Below are positions 7,172 to 16,659 of a stretch of 64,000 nucleotides of DNA, in pieces (positions within the stretch are counted from its first letter, which is position 1; every line of letters starts with the position of its first letter). The notes beneath the pieces were generated by a model. It worked only from the letters and a program-made list of their open reading frames with translations. It was not told the DNA's origin and did not search any database. Source of the DNA: Geothrix edaphica (lineage in GTDB: Bacteria > Acidobacteriota > Holophagae > Holophagales > Holophagaceae); contig NZ_BSDC01000001.1 of NCBI RefSeq assembly GCF_030268045.1, positions 62,001-126,000 of the forward strand, written 5' to 3'. Made by a program: the position numbers and the translations under genes.

Positions 7172-10100
7172 TCACTCGCCTTCGGGCACGGCGGGCAGGT
7201 TCATCTGGGTGGGGGTCCAGTCCTGGAGGGGGTCGGCGCGGTCGGGGAGGACCCAGCGGAGGCCGGCGGCTTCGACGGTCTGGCGGAAGCGGTGCAGGTC
7301 CTCGCGGCCCAGGAAGGCCGTGCCCTGGGACTCGGGCAGGCGGGACCAGAGTTCCTGGAAGCTGGGGAAGGCGTCCTGCAGGCGGGCCTTGGCGCCCAGC
7401 TTCTCGCCGCGCTGGAGCAGGAGCTGCGCCCCCTCGGTGCTGGCCTCCACCACCTGGGCCGGGAACTGCAGGTCCCGGCCGGCGGCCAGGACCTCGCTCC
7501 AGGCGTGCAGTGCCTCCTCCGCCACGGCCTCGGTGGACGGCACCGTGGACAGCAGCAGGGCGTGGGCCCGGTGCCACTCCAGGTCCAGCCAGCGGGAGCC
7601 GGCGCCCTCCACCGGACCCTTCAGGTTCTCGAGGATGGCCCAGCCCTGCTCCGGCGCCTCCTGCCGGGCGCGCTGGGACTCCCGCGCCAGGGCCTGGGCC
7701 AGGCGGAGCTGGGCCAGGCGATGCCGCCAGAGCATGCCCGAGGCCTCGAACTGGTCCGCGGCGGCCTTGAGGAGCCGGGCCGCGTCCCGCCAGGCCCCGC
7801 GGAACCGGGCCACCTCGCCCTGCAGCATGGTGTGGTCGCCCTGCTCCTCCGGCGCCAGGAGCGTCCGGCTGGCGCCCACGGCCTGGAACTGCGCGTGGTC
7901 CGCCGCCACCGGATCGCCCATGGCCGCGAAGGTGCGGGCCCGCCAGATCTGGATCATGGCCACCTGGGCGGCGTCCCCCAGGCGCTGGGCCTGGCCCAGG
8001 GCGCGGTCGAGGTGGGTGCTGGCGGGGGCCAGGAACTGCTGGAGGCTGCGCACGGTGCCGAGGGCCAGGTGGCACTGGCACTGGAGGCCCAGGTCGCCCT
8101 GCATGCGGGCGGTCTGGAGGGCCTCCTGCAGCAGGGCGATGCAGGGCTCGGCCTGGCCCTGGCCGAGGCGCACCTGGGCCAGGGCGATCTGGGCGGGCAC
8201 CAGGCCGCGGAAATCCTGACCGTGCTCGAGCAGGCGCCGGGCCGATTCGAGGAGATCCGCCGCGCGCTGGAACTGCCCCTGGGCGCCCAGGGCTCGGCCC
8301 AGGGCCGTGAGCAGGGCGGCCTGGTCCTGGGGCTGGGGTCGGCCGCCGCCACTCTGGCCTTGGGGATGCAGGCCCTCCTCCAGGGCGCGGATCCCCTTGG
8401 TCAGGTGGCCCTGGAGCAGGTGGAGCTGGCCCAGGGCCAGCCGCAGCCGGGGCTGCTCGGGGTGCAGGGGGTGGTCCTTCAGGCGCTCGGCGGCGGCCAT
8501 GACGGGCTCCTGGGCCTCGGCGGGCCGGCGGAGCTGGAGCAGGAGCATGGCCCGCTTCCGCAGCACCCGGGCCTCGGCCAGGCGGACGCCCTCGTGGAAG
8601 GCGGCCCGGCCCAGGGCCTCGAGCGCGTGCTCGAGGGCCACCAGGGCGCGCTCCGCGACGGAGGGCGCGGAGCCTTGCCCTTCGGCGGGGGGCGCCTGGG
8701 AGCCCGCGGCCCAGGCATCCGCCAGATGCTCGTGCAGGCGGGCCTCGTCCCAGGGGCGGGGCTGGAGCTGGAGGGCCTGCTCCACCATGCGCTGGGCCTC
8801 CTGGGGCGGCGCGGGCGGGTGGTGGTCGAGGGCCTCCAGCACGGTGGCCAGGGCGGTGGCCTCGTCCGAGGCCAGGGCCTGGAGCGTGACGGAGTGGGCC
8901 ACGGGGCCGCCCTGCTCCTGGATCACGGCCAGGAGGGCGCGGGCCAGCCGCTTGAGCTCGGCCTGGGGCGTGTGGGCCAGCACCAGCTCCCGCCAGCGGG
9001 GATCCGGCAGCAGGGCCTGGCCGCCCTGCAGCTGCACCAGCCGCGAGCCCAGGGCGCCCTGCTGGGCGTCCTCCAGCGCATCGCCCGCGAGCCCCAGGAG
9101 GCGGCCGAGAGAGCTGGAGGGCATGGGCCGCTCGGCCAGGGCCAGCAGGCGCACCAGGGTGGCCGCCGCGGGCGTCAGGCGCTGAAGGCGGCCCAGGAAG
9201 ACCTGCTGCACCAGGTCGGCTTCGGCCTTCAGGGTGGTGGGCCGGCCGGGGGCGAGGGTCCAGTGGTCCTGCTCCCAGCCCAGGGCGCCCTCCTGCTGGG
9301 CCAGCTCGAGGAAGTTCCGCAGCAGGCCGGGGTTGCCGAGGCTCTGGGTGAGCAGGTCCGCCACGTAGGCGTCCGGCAGGGCGTGGCGGCCCAGCAGGTC
9401 ATCCAGGATGTGGCGCAGGTCCTCGTCCTCCAGGCGGTTGACGCCCACCAGGGCGGCGGCGGCCTCCTGGCGCAGGTCGGCAATGAGGGGCTTCAGCCCG
9501 GCGCCCTGGGCCCCGGTGGTGAGGGAGAGCAGCCAGGGCAGCTCCGAGCGGTGGACCAGCTCCCGCACCAGGGCCAGCACCTCGGGGGTGGCGCGCTCCA
9601 GATCCGAGAGGTGGATGAGGCGGGGATGCAGGAGGCGGGCGAAGTCCAGGGCCTCGAGGGCGGCCTTCACCTCCTCGGGCTCGGGGCCGGCCTCCTGGCG
9701 GTTCAGGTGGCGGCCGCCGGTGAGGAAGGCGAAGGCCTGCATCCGCAGGGACAGGGCCCGGGCGGCCTCGGGGCGCTGGGCGTAGAGGTCCGCCTCGCTG
9801 CCCGCCAGCAGGGCCTCCAGCAGCCGGCCCAGGAACCGCCCGGCGGGTTCCTCCGTGGAGGCCTCCAAGTGGTGCACCCAGATGCCTTCGCCCTCGGCCA
9901 CGGCGCAGGCCCAGGCGGCCAGGTGGGCCTTGCCGACGCCCTCCTCGCCCTGGAGGAGGACGATGCGCTCCATGGGGATGGGGGCGTTGAGGCCGAGCAT
10001 GAGGGACTTGAGGTAGGGCAGCTCCTGGACCCGTCCGCGGAGCGGCCGGGCGATGAGCTCGGACAGGTCCCGGGCGTGGGTCCAGGGCAGGTCCTCGGCC

Positions 10101-10600
10101 AGGGCGGGCGTGGGCACCGTGGCGGGCAGGAGGGCCGTGAGCCCGGGCAGGCCCCAGGGGGCATCGCCCAGGGTCCGGGGGATCTGGGTGAGGCCGGGCC
10201 GGAAGGTGAGGGCCTCGGGATGGAGGAAGCGGGGGTGGAGGTCGCGCTCCAGCTGCCGCGCCAGGTGGGCGACCAGGGCCTGGCGCTGGGCGGGGCCCCA
10301 GCCGGGCCAGAGGCGGGCGAGGGGCGTGCCCTGGAGGGCCTGGAGGTGCCAGGCCTGCTCGCCGTCGAAGCCGAAGTGGCCGATGACCGGATCGAGGGGA
10401 TCGGCGTCGAGGAAGCGGGCGAGGAAGGTGTCGCGCAGCTGGTCGAGCTCGCGGTCCGGGGGCAGGGGCGACCAGAGCTGGGCGAGGAAGCGGGCGCCGT
10501 CGAGCTCCCGCCGCAGCAGCTGGAAGGTGCAGCCCGGCCCCTGGCCCAGGTCCATGAGCCAGGTGTACCGGTGCGTCCCGAGAAAGCGCGTCACATCCAC
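7172..10600 (-). CDS. pseudokinase / ATPase / TPR multidomain regulator
   Basis: A 1142-residue protein. Residues 1-160 resemble a degenerate protein-kinase lobe (GTHRYTWLMDLGQG start, GTPLARLW, LHPRFLHPEAL) without recognisable catalytic HRD or DFG motifs. Residues about 180-460 look like an AAA_16/STAND ATPase, with a Walker A-like G218-E-E-G-V-G-K-A that lacks the usual Ser/Thr after Lys. The remaining 600 residues are helical, Ala/Leu/Gln-rich TPR-type repeats. The architecture recalls PknK-like or MalT-like STAND regulators, but no DNA-binding domain is visible. It begins 62 bp after ctaB and is the last gene of the respiratory operon. A scaffold or assembly role is only a guess. Confidence 0.65.
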   Translation of the reverse strand: MDVTRFLGTHRYTWLMDLGQGPGCTFQLLRRELDGARFLAQLWSPLPPDRELDQLRDTFLARFLDADPLDPVIGHFGFDGEQAWHLQALQGTPLARLWPGWGPAQRQALVAHLARQLERDLHPRFLHPEALTFRPGLTQIPRTLGDAPWGLPGLTALLPATVPTPALAEDLPWTHARDLSELIARPLRGRVQELPYLKSLMLGLNAPIPMERIVLLQGEEGVGKAHLAAWACAVAEGEGIWVHHLEASTEEPAGRFLGRLLEALLAGSEADLYAQRPEAARALSLRMQAFAFLTGGRHLNRQEAGPEPEEVKAALEALDFARLLHPRLIHLSDLERATPEVLALVRELVHRSELPWLLSLTTGAQGAGLKPLIADLRQEAAAALVGVNRLEDEDLRHILDDLLGRHALPDAYVADLLTQSLGNPGLLRNFLELAQQEGALGWEQDHWTLAPGRPTTLKAEADLVQQVFLGRLQRLTPAAATLVRLLALAERPMPSSSLGRLLGLAGDALEDAQQGALGSRLVQLQGGQALLPDPRWRELVLAHTPQAELKRLARALLAVIQEQGGPVAHSVTLQALASDEATALATVLEALDHHPPAPPQEAQRMVEQALQLQPRPWDEARLHEHLADAWAAGSQAPPAEGQGSAPSVAERALVALEHALEALGRAAFHEGVRLAEARVLRKRAMLLLQLRRPAEAQEPVMAAAERLKDHPLHPEQPRLRLALGQLHLLQGHLTKGIRALEEGLHPQGQSGGGRPQPQDQAALLTALGRALGAQGQFQRAADLLESARRLLEHGQDFRGLVPAQIALAQVRLGQGQAEPCIALLQEALQTARMQGDLGLQCQCHLALGTVRSLQQFLAPASTHLDRALGQAQRLGDAAQVAMIQIWRARTFAAMGDPVAADHAQFQAVGASRTLLAPEEQGDHTMLQGEVARFRGAWRDAARLLKAAADQFEASGMLWRHRLAQLRLAQALARESQRARQEAPEQGWAILENLKGPVEGAGSRWLDLEWHRAHALLLSTVPSTEAVAEEALHAWSEVLAAGRDLQFPAQVVEASTEGAQLLLQRGEKLGAKARLQDAFPSFQELWSRLPESQGTAFLGREDLHRFRQTVEAAGLRWVLPDRADPLQDWTPTQMNLPAVPEGE

Positions 10601-10662
10601 GGATGCGGCTTTCGCGCGGGTTCAGCGGGACGGAGGGGCATGGCCGAGAGTGTACCCGGCAC

Positions 10663-11556
10663 CTAGCGGCTGAAGAAGGGATCCAGGATGACGGCCGCGG
10701 TGAGGACGAGGGCGAAGAGGTTGATGTTCATGAAGACGCGGCGGTAGAGGGGGGCGTCCTGGCCCTCCTTCAGCAGCGGCAGGGAGCCGGCGATGAGCCA
10801 GGCGGCGCCGAGGCCCAGCATGATCTCCGCCGGCCAGGACACCAGCACCCGGAAGATGGGGAGCAGGCCGCAGGCGGCGGCGGTGCCGCAGGTCCAGGTG
10901 AAGGTCAGCCGCGACAGGCGCGCCCGGCCGAAGACCGAGACCAGCGTGGGGAAGCCCGCCTTCTCATAGCCCTCGGCATGGAGGCCCACCAGCAGCCAGA
11001 AGTGCGGCACCTGCCAGATGAAGAAGACGAAGGCCAGGGCCAGGACCGAGGGATGCGCCACGCTGCCGCCCGCGGCGGTCCAGCCGATGGCCGGGGGCAG
11101 GGCCCCGATGAGCGAGCCCGGCACCACGGCGAAGGCACTGAGGCGCTTCAGGGGCGTGTAGAAGCCGTTGTACCAGCCCAGGGCCAGGGCCCCCAGCAGG
11201 GCCGAGGTGAGGTTGTGGGCCGTCAGCAGGACCAGGAAACCGGATACGGCCAGGATCACCGCCACGAGGGCGGCCCGGCCTGCGGAGATGTCGCCGTGGG
11301 GGATGGGCCGGCCCGCCGTGCGGGGCATCATGGCGTCGTAGCGCCGCTCCTGCACCTCATTGAGGGCGCTGGAGCCCATGGCCAGGAGCAGGATGCCGAT
11401 GAGGGTCGTGATCAGCCCGGCGTCCGCCCCACGAAGGAAGGCCACATAGCCCGCCGCCGCCGTGAAGGTGGAGGCCCCGGAGATGCGCAGCTTGGTCAGC
11501 TCGAGGAAAGTCGAGACTGGGCTGGGCTTGGACAGGGGGAGGGCGGCCACGCTCAA
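10663..11556 (-). CDS. ctaB: protoheme IX farnesyltransferase (heme O synthase)
   Basis: A UbiA-family membrane prenyltransferase that converts heme b to heme o, the precursor of heme a for the adjacent oxidase. 297 residues with about nine hydrophobic helices. The first Asp-rich motif is N-E-V-Q-E-R-R-Y-D followed by MMPRTAGRPIP, and the second polar loop region is PHFWLL. It starts 10 bp after ctaC stops, so it belongs to the oxidase operon. Confidence 0.93.
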   Translation of the reverse strand: MSVAALPLSKPSPVSTFLELTKLRISGASTFTAAAGYVAFLRGADAGLITTLIGILLLAMGSSALNEVQERRYDAMMPRTAGRPIPHGDISAGRAALVAVILAVSGFLVLLTAHNLTSALLGALALGWYNGFYTPLKRLSAFAVVPGSLIGALPPAIGWTAAGGSVAHPSVLALAFVFFIWQVPHFWLLVGLHAEGYEKAGFPTLVSVFGRARLSRLTFTWTCGTAAACGLLPIFRVLVSWPAEIMLGLGAAWLIAGSLPLLKEGQDAPLYRRVFMNINLFALVLTAAVILDPFFSR

Positions 11557-11566
11557 GAGGATGCTC

Positions 11567-12523
11567 CTAGTTCAAGGTCTTGATGTAGCGCACGACCTCG
11601 TTGAGTTCCTGTTCCGTCATCGGCGTCCGGGGCATGGCGGGCGGATAGCCGCGCACCACCTGGTCCATGGGGTTGGTGATGGCCCGGCGCAGGTAGGGTT
11701 CGTCCACGGTGACGGCGCGCGCGGTGCCGGCCACGAGGACCTCCTGCTGCCGGCCGAAGAGGGCCTTGAGCGTGGGGCCCACCTTGGGCTTGCCGTCCAC
11801 GGAGTGGCAGGCGAGGCAGCCCTTGGCAGTCAGCACGGCGAGGCCGGGCGGCAGGTCCTTGAGGTCCGGGTGGGCCTCGGCGGTGCGGATGGCCTTGCCG
11901 GGTTCGGGAGCATCCTCGCCGCCGAAGTACCAGGCCTTGAACTCGTCCTCGGGCACCACGATGACCTTGCTCAGCATCAGGCTGTGGTCCACGCCGCAGA
12001 TGACCGTGCACTCGATGTCGTACGAGCCCAGCTTGGTGGCCTGGAACCAGGTGGTGTTGGTGCGGGCGGGCACGGCATCGATCTTCAGGCGGAACGAGGG
12101 GATGAAGAACCCGTGCACCACGTCGGCGCTGTGGACGTCCATCTTCATGGGCTTGTTGATGGGGGCGAAGAGGACCTTGCTCTTCTTGCCGTTGGGGTAT
12201 TCGAAGGACCAGCTCCACTGGCGGGCGGTGACGTTCACGACCATGGCGTCCCGGGGGGCCTGGCGCATGTACTCGTAGTTGGTCCAGCCGTAGTAGAAGA
12301 TCGACAGGAACAGCACGAGGGGGATGCTGGTCCACAGGATCTCGAGGCCCAGGTGGCCCTCGATCTGCTCGGCGACCGGGTGGCGCTTCTTGCTGTAGCG
12401 CACCACGAAATAGATCATCAGCGCCGTGATGAAGATGAGGAACGCGACGGAGAGGCCGAACACGTAGAAGAAGACCGCATCGGACTTCTGGGCCGAAAGG
12501 GCGGCTTGATTCATCCAGTCCAT
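11567..12523 (-). CDS. ctaC: caa3-type cytochrome c oxidase subunit II with fused cytochrome c
   Basis: 318 residues. Two N-terminal membrane helices (about 18-40 and 60-82) precede a cupredoxin domain with the CuA motif C-T-V-I-C-G-V-D-H-S-L-M. A C-terminal cytochrome c domain follows, with heme site CLACH and a later MPRTPM region that can supply the axial Met. The fusion defines a caa3 oxidase that takes electrons directly through its own heme c. There is no obvious cleaved signal peptide. The gene comes after subunits I, III and IV, whereas most caa3 operons start with subunit II. Confidence 0.95.
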   Translation of the reverse strand: MDWMNQAALSAQKSDAVFFYVFGLSVAFLIFITALMIYFVVRYSKKRHPVAEQIEGHLGLEILWTSIPLVLFLSIFYYGWTNYEYMRQAPRDAMVVNVTARQWSWSFEYPNGKKSKVLFAPINKPMKMDVHSADVVHGFFIPSFRLKIDAVPARTNTTWFQATKLGSYDIECTVICGVDHSLMLSKVIVVPEDEFKAWYFGGEDAPEPGKAIRTAEAHPDLKDLPPGLAVLTAKGCLACHSVDGKPKVGPTLKALFGRQQEVLVAGTARAVTVDEPYLRRAITNPMDQVVRGYPPAMPRTPMTEQELNEVVRYIKTLN

Positions 12524-12530
12524 GGGTGCC

Positions 12531-12854
12531 TCAGTGGAAAGCGACGTCGGAGAAGAGCAGGGCGAAGAAGATCAGCAGCGTGCCCAGGGTGACCAGGACC
12601 ACGATCTTGAGCAGCGGTCCCTCGTATTTCAGGTGCATGAAGAAGTAGAAGACCAGGCCGGCCTTGAGGGGGGTCAGCGTGAGCAGGCCCCAGACGGCGT
12701 AGGTCTGGCTGACGTGGCTCATGCCCACCAGACAGGCGGTGAGGACCAGGAGGGCCACCCAGACCTTGATGAAGGTGCCGTAGCCCGGGTGTTCGTCCGG
12801 GTGCTCGGGCTGCGGTACGGTGTTGAGGTCGGCGGAGTGCGCGTGTTCGCTCAT
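12531..12854 (-). CDS. ctaF: cytochrome c oxidase subunit IV (small prokaryotic type)
   Basis: 107 residues with three membrane helices, of the COX IV / CyoD-like family (VWVALLVLTACLVGMSH, LKAGLVFYFFMHLKYE). The FFMHLKYE stretch is typical for this subunit. The ATG at 12854 is preferred because AGGG then sits 7 bp upstream; the ATG at 12860 would place it too close. It lies between subunits III and II with gaps of 10 and 7 bp. Confidence 0.88.
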   Translation of the reverse strand: MSEHAHSADLNTVPQPEHPDEHPGYGTFIKVWVALLVLTACLVGMSHVSQTYAVWGLLTLTPLKAGLVFYFFMHLKYEGPLLKIVVLVTLGTLLIFFALLFSDVAFH

Positions 12855-12864
12855 GGTCATGCCC

Positions 12865-13467
12865 TTACGCGGCCAGGTAGAACAGCGGGAGGAGGAAGAT
12901 CCAGATCACGTCCACCAGGTGCCAGTAGAGGCCGCCGTTCTCCAGGTGTACGTAGCGGTCCTGGCGGATGCGGTCCGTGGCCACCCACCAGAGCATGACG
13001 CCCAGGACCGAGAGCCCGGCGATGACGTGGAGGCCGTGCAGCCCGGTCATCGTGAAGTAGAGGCCGAAGAAGACCTGCTCCCCCGGGGGCAGCGTGGCCA
13101 GGTGGGCGGAGTTGGGATAGAGGCCGTGGTGGAACTTGGCGGCCCACTCGAAGGACTTGATCACCAGGAAGGTGAGCCCGAGGACCAGGGTGGTGCCGAG
13201 GAAGGCCATGGCCCGCTTCTTCTCGGCCCGCTGGACGGCCACGATGGCGAGCACCACCGTGAGGCTGCTGGTGAGCAGCACCAGGGTGTTGATGACGCCC
13301 AGGGTGGCGTTCAGCTCGGCGCCGCCGTGGTGGAACTCCATGGGGTACTTGTACCGCATGTACGAATAGCCGATGAAGAGGCCGCCGAAGAGGACGATCT
13401 CCGTCACCAGGAACAGCCACATGCCGAGCCGGGCGCCGAAGTCGTCGCGGTGGACGTGCTCGCTCAT
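12865..13467 (-). CDS. ctaE: cytochrome c oxidase subunit III
   Basis: A 200-residue five-helix subunit III (short bacterial form), starting MSEHVHRDDFGARLGMW and including GLHGLHVIAGL and the C-terminal WHLVDVIWIFLLPLFYL signature. The start at 13467 overlaps the stop of ctaD by 4 bp (ATGA); the longer frame reads into ctaD sequence. It supports oxygen delivery and stability of subunit I. Confidence 0.95.
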   Translation of the reverse strand: MSEHVHRDDFGARLGMWLFLVTEIVLFGGLFIGYSYMRYKYPMEFHHGGAELNATLGVINTLVLLTSSLTVVLAIVAVQRAEKKRAMAFLGTTLVLGLTFLVIKSFEWAAKFHHGLYPNSAHLATLPPGEQVFFGLYFTMTGLHGLHVIAGLSVLGVMLWWVATDRIRQDRYVHLENGGLYWHLVDVIWIFLLPLFYLAA

Positions 13468-15083
13468 TTGGACTCCTGCTCGAACTCGTAGGGGCCGTGG
13501 GTGATGGTGGGGATGGTCTCGAAGTTCTCCTGGATGGGCGGGCTGGCGATGGTCCACTCCAGCGTCACGCCGCCCCAGGGGTTGTCCTCGGCCTTCTCAC
13601 CCTTGAACAGCGCGTAGAGCAGCGTCCCGAAGTAGATCAGGAGGCCCAGCACCAGCAGCCAGCTGCCCACGGTGGCCACGACGTGCATGGTGTGGAACTG
13701 GGGCAGGTGGACATAGTAGCGGCGGGGCATGCCCATCATGCCGAGGATCAGCATGCCGAAGTAGAGCAGGTTGAAGCCGATGAACATGGGGAACCAGGAA
13801 ACGTAGATGGCCTTCTTGGAATACATCCGCCCGAACATCTTGGGGAACCAGTAGAGCAGGGCCGCGAAGAACCCCATGCCGGTGCCGCCGAACATCACGT
13901 AGTGGAAGTGGCCCACGATGAAGTAGGTGTCGTGGATGTGGACGTTGATGGCCAGCGCGCCCTGCATGACGCCCGTGAGGCCGCCGATGGCGAAGAGGAA
14001 GATGAAGGTCAGCGCGAAGAGCAGGGGCGGCTGGAAGTCGATGCTGCCCTTGTAGAGGGTGCCCACCCAGTTGAAGACCTTGATGGCGCTGGGCACCGCC
14101 ACGATCATCGTCAGCAGCGAGAACAGCATGGTGGCCAGGTTGCTCATGCCGGACGTGAACATGTGGTGCGCCCACACCAGGCTGCCCACGCCGGCGATGG
14201 CCATGCTGGAGAACGCGATGGCCTTGTAGCCGAAGATCGTGCGCTTGGAGAAGGTGGGGATGATCTCGGTGATGGCGCCCATGGCCGGCAGGATCATGAT
14301 GTAGACGGCCGGGTGCGAGTAGATCCAGAACAGGTGCTGGTAGAGCAGGGGATCCCCGCCCTTGGCGGGATCGAAGATGCCGATGCCGAAGAAGCGCTCG
14401 AGGATCACCAGCACCAGCGTGATGGCCACGATGGGGGTGGCCAGCAGCTGGATCCAGGACGTGGAGTACAGCGCCCAGCACATGAGGGGCATGCGGAACC
14501 ACTTCATGCCCGGGGCCCGCAGGCGGTGGATGGTGGTGATGAAGTTGATGCCCGTCAGCATGGACGAGAAGCCCAGGATGAATGCGGCGAACACCGCCAG
14601 GCTCACGTTGGTGCCGGTCTTCAGGCTGAAGGGGGCGTAGAAGGACCAGCCGGTATCCGGGGCGCCGCCGCCGGTGAAGAGCGACAGGACGGCGAGGATG
14701 GCTCCGGCCATGAAGAAGTACCAGGACGCCAGGTTCAGGCGGGGGAACGCCACATCCTTGGCGCCGATGAGGATCGGCAGGAAGAAGTTTCCGAAGACGG
14801 CGGGCAGGCCCGGGATGACGAACAGGAAGATCATGATCACGCCGTGCAGCGTGAACAGGGCATTGTAGGTCTGGGCGGTGATGAGCTTCTGGAAGGTGGT
14901 CAGCTGCACCAGGCGCATGACGAAGCCGACGCCCATGGCGATGAGGAAGAAGCTGATCATCGAGTAGAGGTAGAGCACCCCGATGCGCTTGTGGTCGGTG
15001 GTGGTCAGCCAGGCCAGGAGGCCCTTGCGCTTGCCGGTGTCCACCAGATAGCTGGGCTGTGCGGTGGCAGCGTGGGTGGTCAT
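13464..15083 (-). CDS. ctaD: caa3-type cytochrome c oxidase subunit I
   Basis: A 539-residue heme-copper oxidase catalytic subunit with twelve helices. Heme and CuB ligands are visible: FTLHGVIM (low-spin heme His), SHPAVY (CuB His and cross-linked Tyr), the HH pair in WAHHMF, and HIHDTYFIVGHFHYV. The sequence before the CuB histidine reads Y-S-H-P-A-V-Y instead of G-H-P-E-V-Y, which is the A2-type signature known from Rhodothermus and Thermus caa3 enzymes. A 4-bp overlap joins it to sco upstream and to ctaE downstream. Confidence 0.96.
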   Translation of the reverse strand: MTTHAATAQPSYLVDTGKRKGLLAWLTTTDHKRIGVLYLYSMISFFLIAMGVGFVMRLVQLTTFQKLITAQTYNALFTLHGVIMIFLFVIPGLPAVFGNFFLPILIGAKDVAFPRLNLASWYFFMAGAILAVLSLFTGGGAPDTGWSFYAPFSLKTGTNVSLAVFAAFILGFSSMLTGINFITTIHRLRAPGMKWFRMPLMCWALYSTSWIQLLATPIVAITLVLVILERFFGIGIFDPAKGGDPLLYQHLFWIYSHPAVYIMILPAMGAITEIIPTFSKRTIFGYKAIAFSSMAIAGVGSLVWAHHMFTSGMSNLATMLFSLLTMIVAVPSAIKVFNWVGTLYKGSIDFQPPLLFALTFIFLFAIGGLTGVMQGALAINVHIHDTYFIVGHFHYVMFGGTGMGFFAALLYWFPKMFGRMYSKKAIYVSWFPMFIGFNLLYFGMLILGMMGMPRRYYVHLPQFHTMHVVATVGSWLLVLGLLIYFGTLLYALFKGEKAEDNPWGGVTLEWTIASPPIQENFETIPTITHGPYEFEQESK

Positions 15084-15946
15084 TCGGCCTCCTCGGACTT
15101 GGACTTGCGCCCCCGGCGGACGAGGGTCACCACGAAGGCCAGGGCCGCCAGGATGATCACGGTGGCGCCGACGCTCGTGGTGTTCAGGACGTACTTGCGT
15201 CCCGCGGGGTCATAGCTGAAGCAGAACTTCAGGAACTTGTTGATGGTGGGCTGGGCCTCGCCGCGGGCGGCCTCCTGGGCGGCCAGCTGGAGGTCGGCGG
15301 GCAGGTAGGTCACCCCGTACATGTACCGCGTCACCTTGCCCTGGGGGCTGATGAAGATGATGGCGGCGGCGTGGACGAAGTCCTCGCCCACCTTCTTGTA
15401 TTTGAACCCGACGGCATCCGCCAGGGCCCGGGTGGTGGCGCCGGGGCCGGTGAGGAAGCGCCAGGCGGCCGGGGGGAAGGGCCGGGTGAGCTCACCCAGG
15501 TAGTTGGTGCGCTTCTGGGTGGCGATCTCGGGTTCATCCCGCTCGTCGAAGCTGACCGTGATGACCTGGAAGTCCTTCCCGGGCTCGGCCTGGGTGCGGT
15601 TCAGCACCTCGACCACGCCGTTGAGCTGGGGTGTGCAGATGCCCGCGCAGCGGAAGTAGTTGAGGGTCAGGATGGTGGGCTTGTCGATGAGCTGGCGCAG
15701 GGTGACGGGCGTGCCGTCCTCGGCCTTCAGGACCAGGTCCAGGGGCAGGGTGGCGCCGAGCTTCTCGTCGATGCCCACTTCCTGCGGGGTGAAGGAGGGC
15801 GTGGCCGGGCCTTGGACGGGCGCGGGGGCGGGGACCGGAGGCGGCTTGGGGGCCTGGGCCTGGGCGGGTGTGCCGAGGAGGGCGGCGGCCAGGGCCAGGG
15901 TCAGGGCCAGGGGCGAGAGGGTGGCGCGGATCGGGCGGAGGTTCAT
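15080..15946 (-). CDS. SCO1/SenC copper chaperone for the CuA site
   Basis: 288 residues. A signal peptide (residues 1-30, ending AQAQA) and a proline-rich linker precede a thioredoxin-like SCO domain with C-A-G-I-C and the distal His in EDFVHAAAIIF, the three copper ligands. Unlike many SCO proteins it has a C-terminal membrane helix (VGATVIILAALAFVVTLV) followed by a basic tail. It delivers copper to subunit II and lies directly before ctaD with a 4-bp overlap. Confidence 0.93.
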   Translation of the reverse strand: MNLRPIRATLSPLALTLALAAALLGTPAQAQAPKPPPVPAPAPVQGPATPSFTPQEVGIDEKLGATLPLDLVLKAEDGTPVTLRQLIDKPTILTLNYFRCAGICTPQLNGVVEVLNRTQAEPGKDFQVITVSFDERDEPEIATQKRTNYLGELTRPFPPAAWRFLTGPGATTRALADAVGFKYKKVGEDFVHAAAIIFISPQGKVTRYMYGVTYLPADLQLAAQEAARGEAQPTINKFLKFCFSYDPAGRKYVLNTTSVGATVIILAALAFVVTLVRRGRKSKSEEAE

Positions 15947-16659
15947 GGCCGGGCCTCCGTCCGGGGCTGGGGCTGAGGATGGGGATGGCTCTCGGCGTAC
16001 TCGCGGCAGAGGAGGTCGACGGCGCGGGCGACGGGGATGCGGTTGGGGATCACCTCGCCGGCGCTGGCGAAGAGCTGCTCCATGGCCGCGAGGGCCTTGG
16101 GGTCGCTGGTGCCGTGATCGAAGGCGCCCAGGGACTGCACCACATGGACCAGGGCCATGCGGTCCTTCTTGGAGAGATCGTTGTAGGACACCATGGAGCT
16201 GCCCTTGATCCCCTCATTGAGGGTCTTGTAGATGTCCTCGACGCGGGTGCCGTTCTTCCAGCCCGCGTTCAGGGCGAAGTTCCGGGGCTTGGGGGTGAGG
16301 CCGGTGCCCCCGGGGCCGTCGCCCTTGCCGTCCGGGCCGTGGCAGGTGGCGCAGGTCTGGGCGTAGATCGCCTTGCCCCGGGCCATGAGGGCGGGATTGG
16401 GCGTCATCACCGTCTTGGGATCGATGGGCGGGATGGTCTGGCTGGCCTGGGCGGGGTAGTCCGTGGGATCCAGCCAGCCGGTCTCGCCCTGCACGGCCTT
16501 CACGGGAGTCCCGGTGGTGGCCGTGTGGGCCTGGTAGCGCAGGCCGGGCAGCACGGTGAAGCCGAAGAACGCGGCGATGAAGATGAAGCAGATCACCACC
16601 AGCAGGGCGGAGAGCAGGCGCTTCAGCTCCTCGGGGGAGAGGTAGTCTTGGATCTTCAT
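15943..16659 (-). CDS. membrane-anchored monoheme cytochrome c, extra to ActDE
   Basis: 238 residues. One N-terminal helix (LLSALLVVICFIFIAAFFGF) anchors a periplasmic class I cytochrome c with heme site C-A-T-C-H and a GPGGTGLTPKPRNF region; candidate axial Met residues are in SSMVSY. Start at 16659 overlaps actF by 4 bp; the longer frame upstream is actF read out of phase. Because actD already carries a cytochrome domain, this is either a second ActE-like subunit or the carrier between complex III and the oxidase. Confidence 0.88.
   Translation of the reverse strand: MKIQDYLSPEELKRLLSALLVVICFIFIAAFFGFTVLPGLRYQAHTATTGTPVKAVQGETGWLDPTDYPAQASQTIPPIDPKTVMTPNPALMARGKAIYAQTCATCHGPDGKGDGPGGTGLTPKPRNFALNAGWKNGTRVEDIYKTLNEGIKGSSMVSYNDLSKKDRMALVHVVQSLGAFDHGTSDPKALAAMEQLFASAGEVIPNRIPVARAVDLLCREYAESHPHPQPQPRTEARP

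Noticed and set aside
7292-10666. Very long open frame on the plus strand opposite the TPR gene
   Set aside because: A shadow of GC-rich codon use in the real minus-strand gene; the product is low-complexity Gly/Leu/Gln/Glu without any domain. The same holds for long opposite frames over ctaD, actB and ftsZ.
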